Of a stretch of DNA of 64,000 bases, positions 6,846-15,359 are shown in pieces. The notes under the pieces were generated by a model. It was given only the letters and a program-made list of their open reading frames with translations. It was not told the DNA's origin and did no database searches. A program made the position numbers and the translations under genes. The stretch lies in the NCBI GenBank assembly GCA_039793685.1, contig JBDRAL010000038.1:20133-84132 (forward strand), read 5' to 3'. Source of the stretch: JAAFHI01 sp039793685 (GTDB lineage: Bacteria > Acidobacteriota > Blastocatellia > Chloracidobacteriales > Chloracidobacteriaceae). The first letter of the stretch is position 1; the number at the start of each line of letters is the position of its first letter.

Positions 6846-8366
6846 TTTCTTCCCCCCGCCGCCGGTCATCAACAGTCCGATTTCCGATTGCGAAACGGTC
6901 GCCGGATCGACTTCCCCGACGATTTTTCCTTCATACATGACGATGACCCGGTCCGCCAGTGAAAGAACTTCTTCAAGTTCCGCCGACACGAGCAGTACCC
7001 CCGCGCCGGAATCCCGCAACTCGACGATTTTACGGTGGATGAACTCGATGGCCCCGATGTCCACGCCGCGCGTCGGCTGCGAGACGAGCAGCAGTTTCGG
7101 CGGCAGGTCGAATTCCCGGCCCACGATCAGTTTCTGCTGATTCCCGCCCGAGAGCGAGCGCGAGGCGAGCGCGATGTTCGGCGGACGGACGTCGAAATCC
7201 TTCACGAGTTTTTCCGCCCGGCGGGTGATGGTCGCCCGGTCGAGAAACGCGCCGCGCGAGGCCGGATTGCGGTGGTGATCGCCGAGAATCGTGTTGTCGG
7301 CGAGGTCGAAATCGAGCAGCAGGCCGCGCCGGTGGCGGTCTTCGGGAATGTGGGCGACGCCGAGCGCGCGGATGTCGCGGGGCGACCGTCCGACGAGTTC
7401 CTTGCCTTGAAACGTGGCGCTTCCGCCCGATGGTTTGAGCAATCCGGCGAGGCTTTCGATGAGTTCCGTCTGGCCGTTGCCCTCGACGCCCGCGATGCCG
7501 AGGATTTCCCCGGCCCGAACGTTGAAGGAGACGCCGTCGAGCGCGGCGACACCGTTCGGTTTGACGAACTTCAAATTTTTGACGTCGAGCAGCGTGTCCT
7601 TGGGCTGGGCCGCCGTCTTCGGGACGCGCAACAGCACGTCGCGGCCGACCATCATCCGGGCAAGATCTTCGCAGGTGGTGTCCTTCGTCTCGACTTCGCC
7701 GACCACCTTCCCGTCGCGCATGACCGTGACGCGATCCGATAACGCCAGCACTTCCGAGAGTTTATGGGTGATGATGATGATCGTCTTGCCCTGCTCGCGG
7801 AGCGTCCGCAGGATGCGGAACAGGTCCGTCACCTCGGGCGGCGTGAGTACGGCCGTCGGTTCGTCGAGAATCAGGATGCCGGCGCCGCGATAGAGCGTCT
7901 TGAGGATTTCCACCCGCTGCTGTTCGCCGACCGACAGGTTGCCGATGAGGGCGTCGGGGGCGGTTTTCAGGCCGTACTGCTCGGAAATTTCGACCAGTTT
8001 CTTGCGTGCCGCCGCGTAGTCGATCCGCGGACCCGACTTCGGCTCGGCGCCGAGAATGATGTTTTCGAGTACGGAAAGCGTCGGAACCAGCATGAAGTGC
8101 TGGTGAACCATCCCGAGACCGCGCGCGATGGCTTCGCCGGGCGAGCGGAAGGCGACGGATTCGCCCTTGACGCGGATTTCACCGGCGTCCGGCGTGTACA
8201 ACCCGTAGAGCAGGTTCATCGCCGTCGATTTTCCCGCGCCGTTTTCGCCGACAACCGCGTGGATGCTTTTCTCCGCGACGCGCAGCGTGATGGCCTCGTT
8301 GGCGACGAGCGCGCCGAACCGCTTCGTGACGCCAATCATTTCGACAGCCGGGTTTGAATCCGCCAT
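6831..8366 (-). CDS. ABC transporter ATP-binding protein, nucleoside/sugar (BMP) type
   Basis: A 511-residue protein with two fused ABC ATPase domains. Domain 1: Walker A GENGAGKST (residues 40-48), Q-loop MVHQHFMLVP, signature LSVGEQQR, Walker B ILILDEPTAVLTP. Domain 2: degenerate Walker A GVEGNGQTE and signature LSGGNQQK, with LLVSQPTRGVDIGA. This is the architecture of RbsA/MglA-like ATPases, and the QHFMLVP form is typical of the NupO/YufO branch that works with BMP-family lipoproteins and takes up nucleosides. The matching permeases and binding protein are not in the window: the tRNA gene is upstream and a repeat array downstream. Substrate is therefore inferred only. Confidence 0.85.
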   Translation of the reverse strand: MADSNPAVEMIGVTKRFGALVANEAITLRVAEKSIHAVVGENGAGKSTAMNLLYGLYTPDAGEIRVKGESVAFRSPGEAIARGLGMVHQHFMLVPTLSVLENIILGAEPKSGPRIDYAAARKKLVEISEQYGLKTAPDALIGNLSVGEQQRVEILKTLYRGAGILILDEPTAVLTPPEVTDLFRILRTLREQGKTIIIITHKLSEVLALSDRVTVMRDGKVVGEVETKDTTCEDLARMMVGRDVLLRVPKTAAQPKDTLLDVKNLKFVKPNGVAALDGVSFNVRAGEILGIAGVEGNGQTELIESLAGLLKPSGGSATFQGKELVGRSPRDIRALGVAHIPEDRHRRGLLLDFDLADNTILGDHHRNPASRGAFLDRATITRRAEKLVKDFDVRPPNIALASRSLSGGNQQKLIVGREFDLPPKLLLVSQPTRGVDIGAIEFIHRKIVELRDSGAGVLLVSAELEEVLSLADRVIVMYEGKIVGEVDPATVSQSEIGLLMTGGGGKKAVSH

Positions 8367-8402
8367 TGAACGCGAGGGAAGAACGAACCTGAAAAAAGGA
8401 AA

Positions 8403-8479
8403 TGGTGCATCCTGCTGGATTCGAACCAGCGACCTTTGGCTTCGGAGACCAACGCTCTATCCAACTGAGCTAAGGATGC
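8403..8479 (-). tRNA. tRNA-Arg (anticodon CCG)
   Basis: A 77-base cloverleaf on the minus strand: acceptor arms GCATCCT (8473-8479) and AGGATGC (8407-8413), a D-arm GCTC-GAGC, anticodon stem TTGGT/GCCAA with loop CTCCGAA (anticodon CCG), a five-base variable loop and T-arm GCTGG/CCAGC with TTCGAAT. The discriminator is A and CCA is encoded. It reads Arg codon CGG, common in GC-rich genomes. It sits between the ABC ATPase start and the glycosyltransferase end. Confidence 0.95.
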
Positions 8480-8544
8480 GTGAATGAGAGGGCGGAAAGT
8501 AGCGTGGAAGGGCAAAAAAATCAAGTGCAAAGCCGGGCGGAGGA

Positions 8545-8631
8545 AAATGCGGAATGCGGAATATCGAATGCGGAATGAAGAAGAACGGGCGGGTTCCCGA
8601 TTCCGCATTCGATATTCCGCATTCCGCATTC
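8545..8631. repeat. Inverted heptamer array, word ATGCGGA
   Basis: The left arm (8545-8580) has units A-A-B-A with A = ATGCGGA and B = ATATCGA. The right arm (8599-8631), read on the other strand, repeats the same order A-A-B-A. The arms therefore pair perfectly over about 30 bases around a spacer of about 18. The array touches the stop codon of the glycosyltransferase (8630) and starts about 65 bases from the tRNA 5' end. Confidence 0.9.
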
Positions 8632-10501
8632 AAGGCAGGGCCGTCACGCCGGGGTCGGGCAGATTCGTGAACAGGAACTTCCCGCCGCTGGTTTTGACGA
8701 TGTGAAGGTGTTCCTTGCCGACCAGCGCCGTGATGCGGTCGAGCTGGACATCTTCCAGAAGAAGATAGGCGCGTTCCGGTTTGAGCCAGCGAACGCGGAA
8801 TCCGGCGTCGTCGATGAAGACGGCCGGCGCGCCGGGGGCGTTTGAGCCGTATTCGAGGTTGGTCGTGCGTCCGTTGAGCAGCAGGACGTTTTTCAGGTCG
8901 GCGTAGAAGAAGACCGAGGAAAAGGCGTAGTACTGATTGTCGGCGATGACCGTGCCGGGACGTTCCGGCAGGGTCGTCCGCAGGGTTTCCGCCAGCGGAC
9001 GCGACCCGAGATAGGGATCGAAACCGACCATCGCCACCCGCGCCGCTGTCAGAAACAGCGTCAGCATGAGCGCGACGGCCAGAAACGGCTGGTGGTCGCT
9101 GGCGAATTTGCGGAATTTCAAATGAACGCCCACCGCGCCGACGAGGCAGGCAAGGCCCGCAAGTACAAGCGGCACGCGGAGATAGGCGAACGATCCGAGC
9201 GTCAGGTCGCCCATGTGCCCGAGCGACAGCGTGTAGACATCGTACACGTCGGTGTTTTTCTTCAGCGCCTGCGCGATGTCGCCCGGCGTCGGAACGTTCC
9301 GCACGGCGTAAAGAATGAACCCGATGGCGAGCGCGCCGACCGTCGCGAGCGCCGAGGTGATCCATTTCCCGACCGTCACCGCCCGCCCGCCGCGGGTGAG
9401 CGCGACGCCGAGCAGCATCGCCACCGCCGGGTAAATCGGCAGCGAGTAGTATTCCTGCGTCGTCGAAAGCGTGAAGAACACCATCACGAAGCCGAGCCAG
9501 CAGACGGCCAGCAGCGTCGCGCGTCCGGCGCGGTCGGTCGGACGCCGGACGAGGTTCAGTTTCGCGAGATTTCCCAGAAAGGCGCTCCACGGAAAGAACC
9601 AGACGAGATGCGACGTCCAGAACCACAGGCGCGGAACCGTATTGTAATCACGGGGATAGCGGCGATTGAGAAACCGCAGGATATGTTCGTTGAAAAAATA
9701 GAACCAGAAAAAGCCGCGATAATTTCCCGGTCCGCTCGTCAGGGCGAAGTCGAAATAGGGCGGATTTCGCAGGGTCGCGACGACGAACCACGGCGCGGCG
9801 ACGGCGAGGATGATGGCCGCCGTCGAAACCGGACGCACGCGCCGCCACGCCTCCCGGCTGAAAAGCTGGCCGGAAACCGTCCAGTAGAGAAATATCGCCG
9901 CCGCCGGAAACACGGCGGCAATCAGTCCTTTTAAAAGAACGCCGATGGCGACACAGAACCCGAGCAGCGCCGCCCAGCGCCCCGGATGCGGCTCGGCGTC
10001 GTCCTGCGTTCGCAGAAACGCCCACATCGAGAGCGCGATGGTGAGCGTGAGCGTCGAATCGGGTATCAGAATGCGGGTAAACAGGAACAGCCCGAGGCTC
10101 GTCGCCGAAATCAGCCCGGCGTAAAACCCGGCCCGCTCGCCGAACGCCCACGCGGTGAACCGCTGGGTCGTCCAGCAGAGGGCCATTGTCGCGAGCATCA
10201 GCGGCAGCCGGGCGGCCCAGTCGTGCGTTCCGAAGATTTTGAACGCGACCGCCATCATCCAGTAGACGAACGGCGATTTTTCCAGATAGACGACCCCGTC
10301 GAGGCGGGCGGTCACCCAGTCGCCGCTGTCCAGCATGGTCCGGCCGATCTGGGCCTGGACCGCGTCCACATCGTCCATCAGGCCCGGGGGACTGATGCAG
10401 GAACCGAGGTAGACGACCGCAGCGACGGCGAGTACGACAAGTTCATAACCGCGTCGCGACTCGGGAGCGCTTCCGGCGCGGTTTCGATCCGAATGTTCCA
10501 T
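8630..10501 (-). CDS. GT39/ArnT-like membrane glycosyltransferase
   Basis: A 623-residue protein if started at ATG 10501 (10513 is also possible; neither has a clear ribosome-binding site). About a dozen membrane segments. After the first helix comes GLMDDVDAVQAQIGRTM, the acidic DD-containing loop of the PMT/ArnT family, then LDGVVYLEKSPFVYWM, the EKPPL-like motif. The long C-terminal part (from about residue 490) is periplasmic and ends in the repeat array. Family members move sugars from polyprenyl-phosphate carriers onto lipids or proteins in the periplasm; the acceptor is unknown. Its start lies inside the 3' end of asnB, so it depends on that gene's transcript and probably on translational coupling. 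Confidence 0.75.
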   Translation of the reverse strand: MEHSDRNRAGSAPESRRGYELVVLAVAAVVYLGSCISPPGLMDDVDAVQAQIGRTMLDSGDWVTARLDGVVYLEKSPFVYWMMAVAFKIFGTHDWAARLPLMLATMALCWTTQRFTAWAFGERAGFYAGLISATSLGLFLFTRILIPDSTLTLTIALSMWAFLRTQDDAEPHPGRWAALLGFCVAIGVLLKGLIAAVFPAAAIFLYWTVSGQLFSREAWRRVRPVSTAAIILAVAAPWFVVATLRNPPYFDFALTSGPGNYRGFFWFYFFNEHILRFLNRRYPRDYNTVPRLWFWTSHLVWFFPWSAFLGNLAKLNLVRRPTDRAGRATLLAVCWLGFVMVFFTLSTTQEYYSLPIYPAVAMLLGVALTRGGRAVTVGKWITSALATVGALAIGFILYAVRNVPTPGDIAQALKKNTDVYDVYTLSLGHMGDLTLGSFAYLRVPLVLAGLACLVGAVGVHLKFRKFASDHQPFLAVALMLTLFLTAARVAMVGFDPYLGSRPLAETLRTTLPERPGTVIADNQYYAFSSVFFYADLKNVLLLNGRTTNLEYGSNAPGAPAVFIDDAGFRVRWLKPERAYLLLEDVQLDRITALVGKEHLHIVKTSGGKFLFTNLPDPGVTALP

Positions 10502-12351
10502 CGTTCCATCCATTGAAAAAGCGTCATCAGGCCCCAGAGGTGATAGCCGTGGTTGGCGCGGCGTTCGAGGTGGTCATCCACCATCCGCCGGACCACCGCC
10601 GGGTTGAACAGGCCCGTCACCGCCCCGGTTGAAAGCGTGTCGCGCAGCATCGCCTTGAGCGGACCGCGAAACCACTGGTGGGCGGGAATGTCGAACCCTT
10701 CCTTGCGGCGTTTCAAAACCGATTGGGGCAGTCGTTTCTCCATCAGCCGCCGCAACAGCCACTTCAGCGAGCCGCCGCGAATCTTGAAGTTTTCGGGCAG
10801 CCGGGCGGCGAATTCGATGATCCGGTGGTCGAGAAACGGCGGGCGGACCTCGACCGAGTGGGCCATGCTCATCCGGTCGCATTTATAAAGGATGTCGTCC
10901 GTCAGATAGTAATGCTGATCGACGTACATAAACCGGTTCCGGTAGCCAGCCGACCCGCCCGGATCGGCGTCGAGCCGGTCGAGCAGCCCGCCCGGCGTGA
11001 CCGTGGGGCCGTCGGGGTACAGCTTCGCTTTTTCCCGCGCCGAAAACGTGCCGTTCCAGAAGAAATGGCTGTCTTCCGGCGTCAGCAGCGAACCGGCGAG
11101 CATCCGTTTCAACTTGTACTCAAAGCTGATTTTGGCGTCGGAAACCGGCAGTTTCCCCGCGATCGCGAGCGCCGCCCGCCGGAGCGGGGCCGGGACGCGC
11201 CGCAGATGCCGGGCGTAGCCGTCCGCCATGTAGGTCAGATAGCCGCCGAACAGTTCGTCCGCCCCGTCGCCGGTCAACGCCACCGTCACATGCCGGCGCG
11301 TCAGCCGCGACAGAAACCAGACCGGCAGCGCGCCCGCGTCGGCGCTCGGTTCGTCGGAATAGTGGGTCAGTCCGGAAACGGCGTCCGCGACTTCATGTTC
11401 GCCCCGAAGGTCGAGTTCGAAGTGTTCCGTGCCGTATTTCCGGGCAACTTCCCGGAAATAGGCGCTTTCATCGCAGGTCTGGCCGGAAAACGAGACGGAA
11501 AAGGTTTTCAGCGGTGTCGGGGAAGCCTCGGCGGCATAGTGAAGGATGGTCGAGGAATCCAGCCCGCCGCTCAGCCAGACGCCGAGAGGGACGTCGGAAA
11601 GCAGGTGCTCGCGAACCGATTCGCGCAGCAGGCGGTCGAGTTCCTGCTCGGCGTCGGCGACCGTCAGCGACCGGTCGGGGTCGAAGCGGAGCGTCCAGTA
11701 GGGCGCGGTTTCGATTTCGCCGGACCGCCACTCCATCCAGTGTCCCGGCGGAAGTTTGCGGATGCCCTCAACGAGCGTGTATGGCGTCGGGACGTAGTTG
11801 AGCGACAGATAGTAGCTCAGGCCGGTCCGGTCGAGCGTCCGCTCGACATCGGGGTGGACGAACAGCGTTTTCAGTTCGGAGCCGAAAAACAGATCGTCGC
11901 CGACCGCCGAGTAATACAGCGGTTTGATGCCGACCCGGTCGCGTGCCAGCACGAGCCGCCGGTCGCGTTCGTTCCAGAAGGCGACCGCGAACATGCCCCG
12001 GAGCCGTTCAAAGCTCGCGACGTCCCATTCGAGAAACGCCTTGAGCACGACTTCCGTGTCGCAGTCGGAATGGAAGACGTGACCGCGCCCCTCAAGCTCG
12101 CGGCGCAATTCCCGGTGGTTGTAAACCTCGCCGTTGAAGACGATGACTGTCCGTCCGTCGTCGCTCCGCATCGGCTGGTGGCCGTGGGTGAGGTCCTGAA
12201 TCTTCAGGCGCACCGCAGCCAGCCCGACGGTCGGGGAGATGTAGATGTCCTGTTCGTCAGGACCACGGTGGACAATGGCGTCCGCCGCCGCGCGTGCAAT
12301 GGTTTCCACATTGCGTCCGCGCAGGTTGGTGAAACCTGCGAAACCGCACAT
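10378..12351 (-). CDS. asnB: Asparagine synthase (glutamine-hydrolysing)
   Basis: A 657-residue class B enzyme making asparagine from aspartate, glutamine and ATP. Cys2 (MCGFAGF) is the glutaminase nucleophile. The N-terminal amidotransferase domain spans about 1-210 (FNGEVYNHREL; SDCDTEV; RDRVGIKPLYY). The synthase domain has the PP-loop SGGLDSS (261-267) and an EVRPPFLDHRI segment. This form also occurs in exopolysaccharide clusters, where it may amidate sugars; the glycosyltransferase partner fits that. The normal C-terminus is near WMERWNIRIE; about 35 further residues (Ser/Pro-rich, to SVPRA) come from reading through the start of the glycosyltransferase gene. The overlap is about 124 bases. 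Confidence 0.85.
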   Translation of the reverse strand: MCGFAGFTNLRGRNVETIARAAADAIVHRGPDEQDIYISPTVGLAAVRLKIQDLTHGHQPMRSDDGRTVIVFNGEVYNHRELRRELEGRGHVFHSDCDTEVVLKAFLEWDVASFERLRGMFAVAFWNERDRRLVLARDRVGIKPLYYSAVGDDLFFGSELKTLFVHPDVERTLDRTGLSYYLSLNYVPTPYTLVEGIRKLPPGHWMEWRSGEIETAPYWTLRFDPDRSLTVADAEQELDRLLRESVREHLLSDVPLGVWLSGGLDSSTILHYAAEASPTPLKTFSVSFSGQTCDESAYFREVARKYGTEHFELDLRGEHEVADAVSGLTHYSDEPSADAGALPVWFLSRLTRRHVTVALTGDGADELFGGYLTYMADGYARHLRRVPAPLRRAALAIAGKLPVSDAKISFEYKLKRMLAGSLLTPEDSHFFWNGTFSAREKAKLYPDGPTVTPGGLLDRLDADPGGSAGYRNRFMYVDQHYYLTDDILYKCDRMSMAHSVEVRPPFLDHRIIEFAARLPENFKIRGGSLKWLLRRLMEKRLPQSVLKRRKEGFDIPAHQWFRGPLKAMLRDTLSTGAVTGLFNPAVVRRMVDDHLERRANHGYHLWGLMTLFQWMERWNIRIETAPEALPSRDAVMNLSYSPSLRSSTSVPASVPRA

Positions 12352-12682
12352 GATTGGCTGCTCACGAAAACGAAGACTGAGGTCGGTGTGCGGTCACCCT
12401 AGGATGAGCGGAATTTAATGTCAAGTTATGTAAACGTATTATTTGTGAAGGCGAATTTAGTGTTTTTCCTGAAAGATGCGGCGAAACGCCTCCCGACTCC
12501 CCCGGTCAGCGGGTGTTGGCGGGGATTTTGAAACCCCGCTTTCAGGTCATCCGGCTATTTATTTTGAAGGGGTTACATAACTTTTTCCGGTTTGCCGAAT
12601 GGAACCGAAAGATGAAACTTTGGCGACGGCTTCATCGTACGCGCGCGATCTTTAATTATATGCGGTCCTGAGCGAACAGTTT
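12352..12682. other. Gene-free stretch upstream of asnB
   Basis: No gene seen in 331 bases. An AT-rich part (12410-12470) is a likely place for the asnB promoter, and a second one (12640-12665) precedes the rsmA end. A small hairpin, GCGGGG (12519-12524) with CCCCGC (12534-12539), lies between them without a T-run. Nothing else stands out. Confidence 0.4.
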
Positions 12683-13516
12683 TCAGGATTCTCCGAACGC
12701 CTCGGCCAGCCGGACGAATTCCGCCACCGTCAGCGTTTCCGGACGCCGCGTCGGGTCGATGCCGGCCCGCTCAAACGCCGCCGCGAAACTTTCCGGCGTG
12801 GCGGCCAGTCCGCGCAGCGTCTTGCCGAGCATTTTTCTGCGTTGTGAAAAGGCGAGGCTCGCCAGCGACCGGAACCGCCGCTCGTGCGCGGGCGCGACGA
12901 GCGGGACCGCGCGCGGGGTCAGGCGCGCGATCGCGGACATCACCTTCGGCGGCGGCTGGAACGCCCCCGGCGGCACGTCGAACAGCGCTTCAATCGAAAA
13001 ATACGCCTGAAGAAACACCGAAAAGTAGCCGTAATCCTTTGTCCCCGGCTGACTCGCGATGCGTTCGACGACTTCCTTCTGAAGCATCACCACGAGCGTC
13101 GAAAACAGCGCCCGGTCGTCGATCAGCTTTTCGAGAATCGGCGTCGAGACGTTGTAGGGCAGGTTCGCGACCATTTTCACCGGTCCGCTTCCCGCATCGG
13201 GGAAGGCCGCGCGGGCGGCGTCCAGCACCGCGCCGAGGTCGGTTTTCAGAATGTCGCCTTCGTGAAGGTAAAACCGCCGCCCGGCGTAGCGTTCGCGTAG
13301 AAACGCCGCCAGGTCGCGGTCGAGTTCGATGGCCGCCACGGCGTTCGCCCTGGCCAGAAGAAGATCGGTGAGCGCGCCGCGTCCGGGACCGATTTCGACG
13401 ACGAGATCGGCCCCGGAGACGTTCGCGACCGACACGATGCGCGCGAGAATGCGCTCATCACGGAGAAAATGCTGTCCGAACCGCTTGCGCGGCGCGGGGA
13501 GGGAAAATTGACTCAA
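12683..13516 (-). CDS. rsmA: 16S rRNA (adenine1518-N6/adenine1519-N6) dimethyltransferase RsmA/KsgA
   Basis: A 277-residue SAM-dependent enzyme that dimethylates two adjacent adenines in helix 45 of 16S rRNA late in 30S assembly. Seen: KRFGQHFLRD at the N-terminus, motif I EIGPGRGALT (41-50), the strand 2 acidic residue AIELDRD, catalytic NLPYNVS (118-124), and the FxPPPKV stretch (FQPPPKV) of the C-terminal domain. Length is normal. It starts 4 bases after the parvulin gene's stop (13521), so these two are cotranscribed and probably coupled. Loss of this activity gives kasugamycin resistance in other bacteria. Confidence 0.95.
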   Translation of the reverse strand: MSQFSLPAPRKRFGQHFLRDERILARIVSVANVSGADLVVEIGPGRGALTDLLLARANAVAAIELDRDLAAFLRERYAGRRFYLHEGDILKTDLGAVLDAARAAFPDAGSGPVKMVANLPYNVSTPILEKLIDDRALFSTLVVMLQKEVVERIASQPGTKDYGYFSVFLQAYFSIEALFDVPPGAFQPPPKVMSAIARLTPRAVPLVAPAHERRFRSLASLAFSQRRKMLGKTLRGLAATPESFAAAFERAGIDPTRRPETLTVAEFVRLAEAFGES

Positions 13517-13520
13517 GTGC

Positions 13521-14033
13521 TCAACTCTTCCGTCGGATGATGTGGAAGCCGTAGTACGACTCGACCTTGTCGATGTTGCCGGGGCTGAGGCCCTGCGCGC
13601 ACTTCTTGAAATTCGGGTCGAATGCGCCGTTCGGCGAAATTTCGTAGAAGCCGGGGAAGGCGTTGTACTTGTAGTCGTTCATCTTGTTCGGGTCGTCGCT
13701 GTACTTGATGACCAGCTTGTTGAAGTCGGTACAGTTCATCGCCTCTTTGTAGGCTTCTTCCCAGATTTTGGCGGCTTCGCCCTTCGAGCGGGTGATTTTC
13801 GGGTTTTTCGCGCCGCTGCCCTTCCAGGCGATGAGAATGTGCTGGAGTTCGAGGGTTTCGGGCGGCTTTTCCGGTTTGACGGGTTTGAGGTCCTTCGGGT
13901 CGCAGGGTTTTTCGGCGACTTTTTTCTTTTCCGGCTCGGGTTTGGTTTCTTCCTTCTTTTCGGCGGGCTGGCAGGCCGATCCGAACAGCGCGCCGGTGAG
14001 CAGCAGGGCGGCGAGGGACGTACGGAGACGCAT
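13521..14033 (-). CDS. Parvulin-type peptidyl-prolyl isomerase, probable lipoprotein
   Basis: A 170-residue protein; ATG 14033 has GGAGGA 9 bases upstream. Residues 1-20 are a signal peptide followed by C21 (LFGSAC), a plausible but imperfect lipobox. A Lys/Glu/Pro-rich linker with many charged repeats covers 24-60. The C-terminal parvulin (PpiC) core has LQHILIAW, a long helix, a YSDDPNK segment, and ends FKKCAQGLSPGNIDKVESYYGFHIIRRK, the usual G-Y-H-I end. It would act on folding outer-membrane or periplasmic proteins. It is directly upstream of rsmA on the same transcript, an unexpected partner. Confidence 0.8.
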   Translation of the reverse strand: MRLRTSLAALLLTGALFGSACQPAEKKEETKPEPEKKKVAEKPCDPKDLKPVKPEKPPETLELQHILIAWKGSGAKNPKITRSKGEAAKIWEEAYKEAMNCTDFNKLVIKYSDDPNKMNDYKYNAFPGFYEISPNGAFDPNFKKCAQGLSPGNIDKVESYYGFHIIRRKS

Positions 14034-14116
14034 GGGGCGGGTCCTCCGGGGCAATGGATTTTAACGAGTGCTACTCCATCTTCTTTTACCGAAAGCGGTT
14101 ACGCAACCGCTTCGCA

Positions 14117-14239
14117 GAACGATGAACGATGAACGATGAACGCGGAATGAAGAAGAATCGGTGATTTTCAAGGAAATCACTTGACGAGGGGAAGCTCGAC
14201 ATACAATTCGCATCGTTCATCGTTCATCGTTCATCGTTC
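14117..14239. repeat. Inverted heptamer array, word GAACGAT
   Basis: The left arm (14117-14153) has three perfect GAACGAT units then GAACGCG and GAATGAA. The right arm (14211-14239), on the other strand, has GAACGAT units. Between them is a separate small hairpin, GTGATTT/AAATCAC (14161-14180). The last residues of mqnD (TMNDER and stop) are encoded by the right arm. Confidence 0.85.
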
Positions 14240-15029
14240 CCGCCGCCCGTCGGCGCAGTTCCGCGACGGCGGCGCGGCCTTCCGGGCCGAGGTCGTGGCT
14301 GAATTCATTGACGTAGAGGGCGATGTGCGCCCGTTGGACGTCCTCGCTCATTTCCTGCGCGTGTTCGCGGATGTAGTCGCCCACGGTTTCCGGGTGGGCG
14401 TCGGCGTGGGCGAGGCTGGCGGCGATGGCGCGTTCGACGGCGCGGATGGTCGCCTCGCCGAGCGACCGCCGGGCGACGATGCCGCCGAGCGGAATCGGCT
14501 TGCCGGTGGTCGTTTCCCACCATTCGCCGAGATCGACGATTTTATGAAGACCGAAGCCGGGGAAGGTGAACCGGCTTTCATGAATGATGACGCCCGCGTC
14601 GAAGTCGCCCGCCGCCACGGCGGGCATGATTTTTTCAAAGGGAAGTTCCGCCGCGACGGTCGCGCCGCCGGTAAAGAGCCGGGTTAAAAGATGGGCGGTC
14701 GTCCGGCGGCCGGGCGTGACGATGCGTTTGTTCGCGAGTTCTTCGGGTGCAAAGGGTTCGCGGGCGACGACGAGCGGGCCGCAGCCGCGTCCGAGCGCGC
14801 CGCCGCTCGCGAGCAGTTCGTATTCCGCCTCGATTTCGGGCGCGAGCAGGGCGGCGAAGGACAGTTTCGTTACGTCGAGCGCGCGGTCGAGCGCGAGCCG
14901 GTTGAGGGTTTCGACGTCTTCGAGGCGGATGTCGAAGGTCAGACCGGGCGCGGCGACGTGGCCGAGCGCGAGCGCGCCGAAAATGTAGGTGTCGTTGGGA
15001 CAGGGCGAATAGCCGAGGCTGAGGTTCAT
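14217..15029 (-). CDS. mqnD: 1,4-dihydroxy-6-naphthoate synthase MqnD
   Basis: A 270-residue protein starting at ATG 15029 (GGAG 7 bases upstream; an in-frame GTG lies one codon before). MqnD converts cyclic dehypoxanthinyl futalosine to 1,4-dihydroxy-6-naphthoate in the futalosine route to menaquinone. The family pattern is clear: LGYSPCPNDTYIFGALALG at the start, VTKLSFAALL, GRGCGPLVVA, RRTTAHLLTRLF, and IIHESRFTF with the catalytic-region histidine. It has no other mqn gene nearby. The C-terminal six residues come from the GAACGAT array. It indicates menaquinone as the respiratory quinone. Confidence 0.9.
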   Translation of the reverse strand: MNLSLGYSPCPNDTYIFGALALGHVAAPGLTFDIRLEDVETLNRLALDRALDVTKLSFAALLAPEIEAEYELLASGGALGRGCGPLVVAREPFAPEELANKRIVTPGRRTTAHLLTRLFTGGATVAAELPFEKIMPAVAAGDFDAGVIIHESRFTFPGFGLHKIVDLGEWWETTTGKPIPLGGIVARRSLGEATIRAVERAIAASLAHADAHPETVGDYIREHAQEMSEDVQRAHIALYVNEFSHDLGPEGRAAVAELRRRAAGTMNDER

Positions 15030-15359
15030 CACGAAACTCCGTTGAATGCGGCCTTTCGGGCGTGGGCCGGAGAGTCTGGCACAGCCCTTTGGTCATCGCC
15101 ATTGGCGACCGCAAGGCTGAAAAAATCCTAATTTTTGTTCCAGAATTAAAGGGATATTAAATTTTTTGAATCCCGAAATCGGGAAGCCTGACGGGGAGCG
15201 GCGTCCGATTTCGGGAAAAGTGTATTTGAAAATACAAAGTCGGCGTCTCCGAGGGGGGAAAAGCGCGCCTTTGCGCCTGGCTGCCTGATTTTTAAAAGTT
15301 GTGGTACGCCATTTGTCTTAGGGAATTTTAATTGCTTTTCCAGTTTTATGGAGGTTTCG
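15030..15359. other. Gene-free stretch with short palindromes
   Basis: About 330 bases without a gene, between divergent mqnD and the beta-barrel gene. It holds CCCGAAATCGGG (a perfect 12-base palindrome near 15174-15185), a related CCGATTTCGGG near 15204-15215, and TGTATTT-GA-AAATACA at 15221-15236. These could be operator sites or small hairpins in the leader of the barrel gene. AT-rich DNA at 15125-15165 could hold promoters. Confidence 0.4.

Noticed and set aside
8545..8631. Reading the word arrays as ordinary intrinsic terminators
   Set aside because: They often lie in leaders and between genes of the same direction, mostly lack a T-run, and true terminators with GC stems exist separately (for example 30470 and 53611).
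10678..12402. A 574-residue plus-strand open frame opposite asnB
   Set aside because: Antisense to a gene with a complete set of asparagine synthase motifs; no features of its own.
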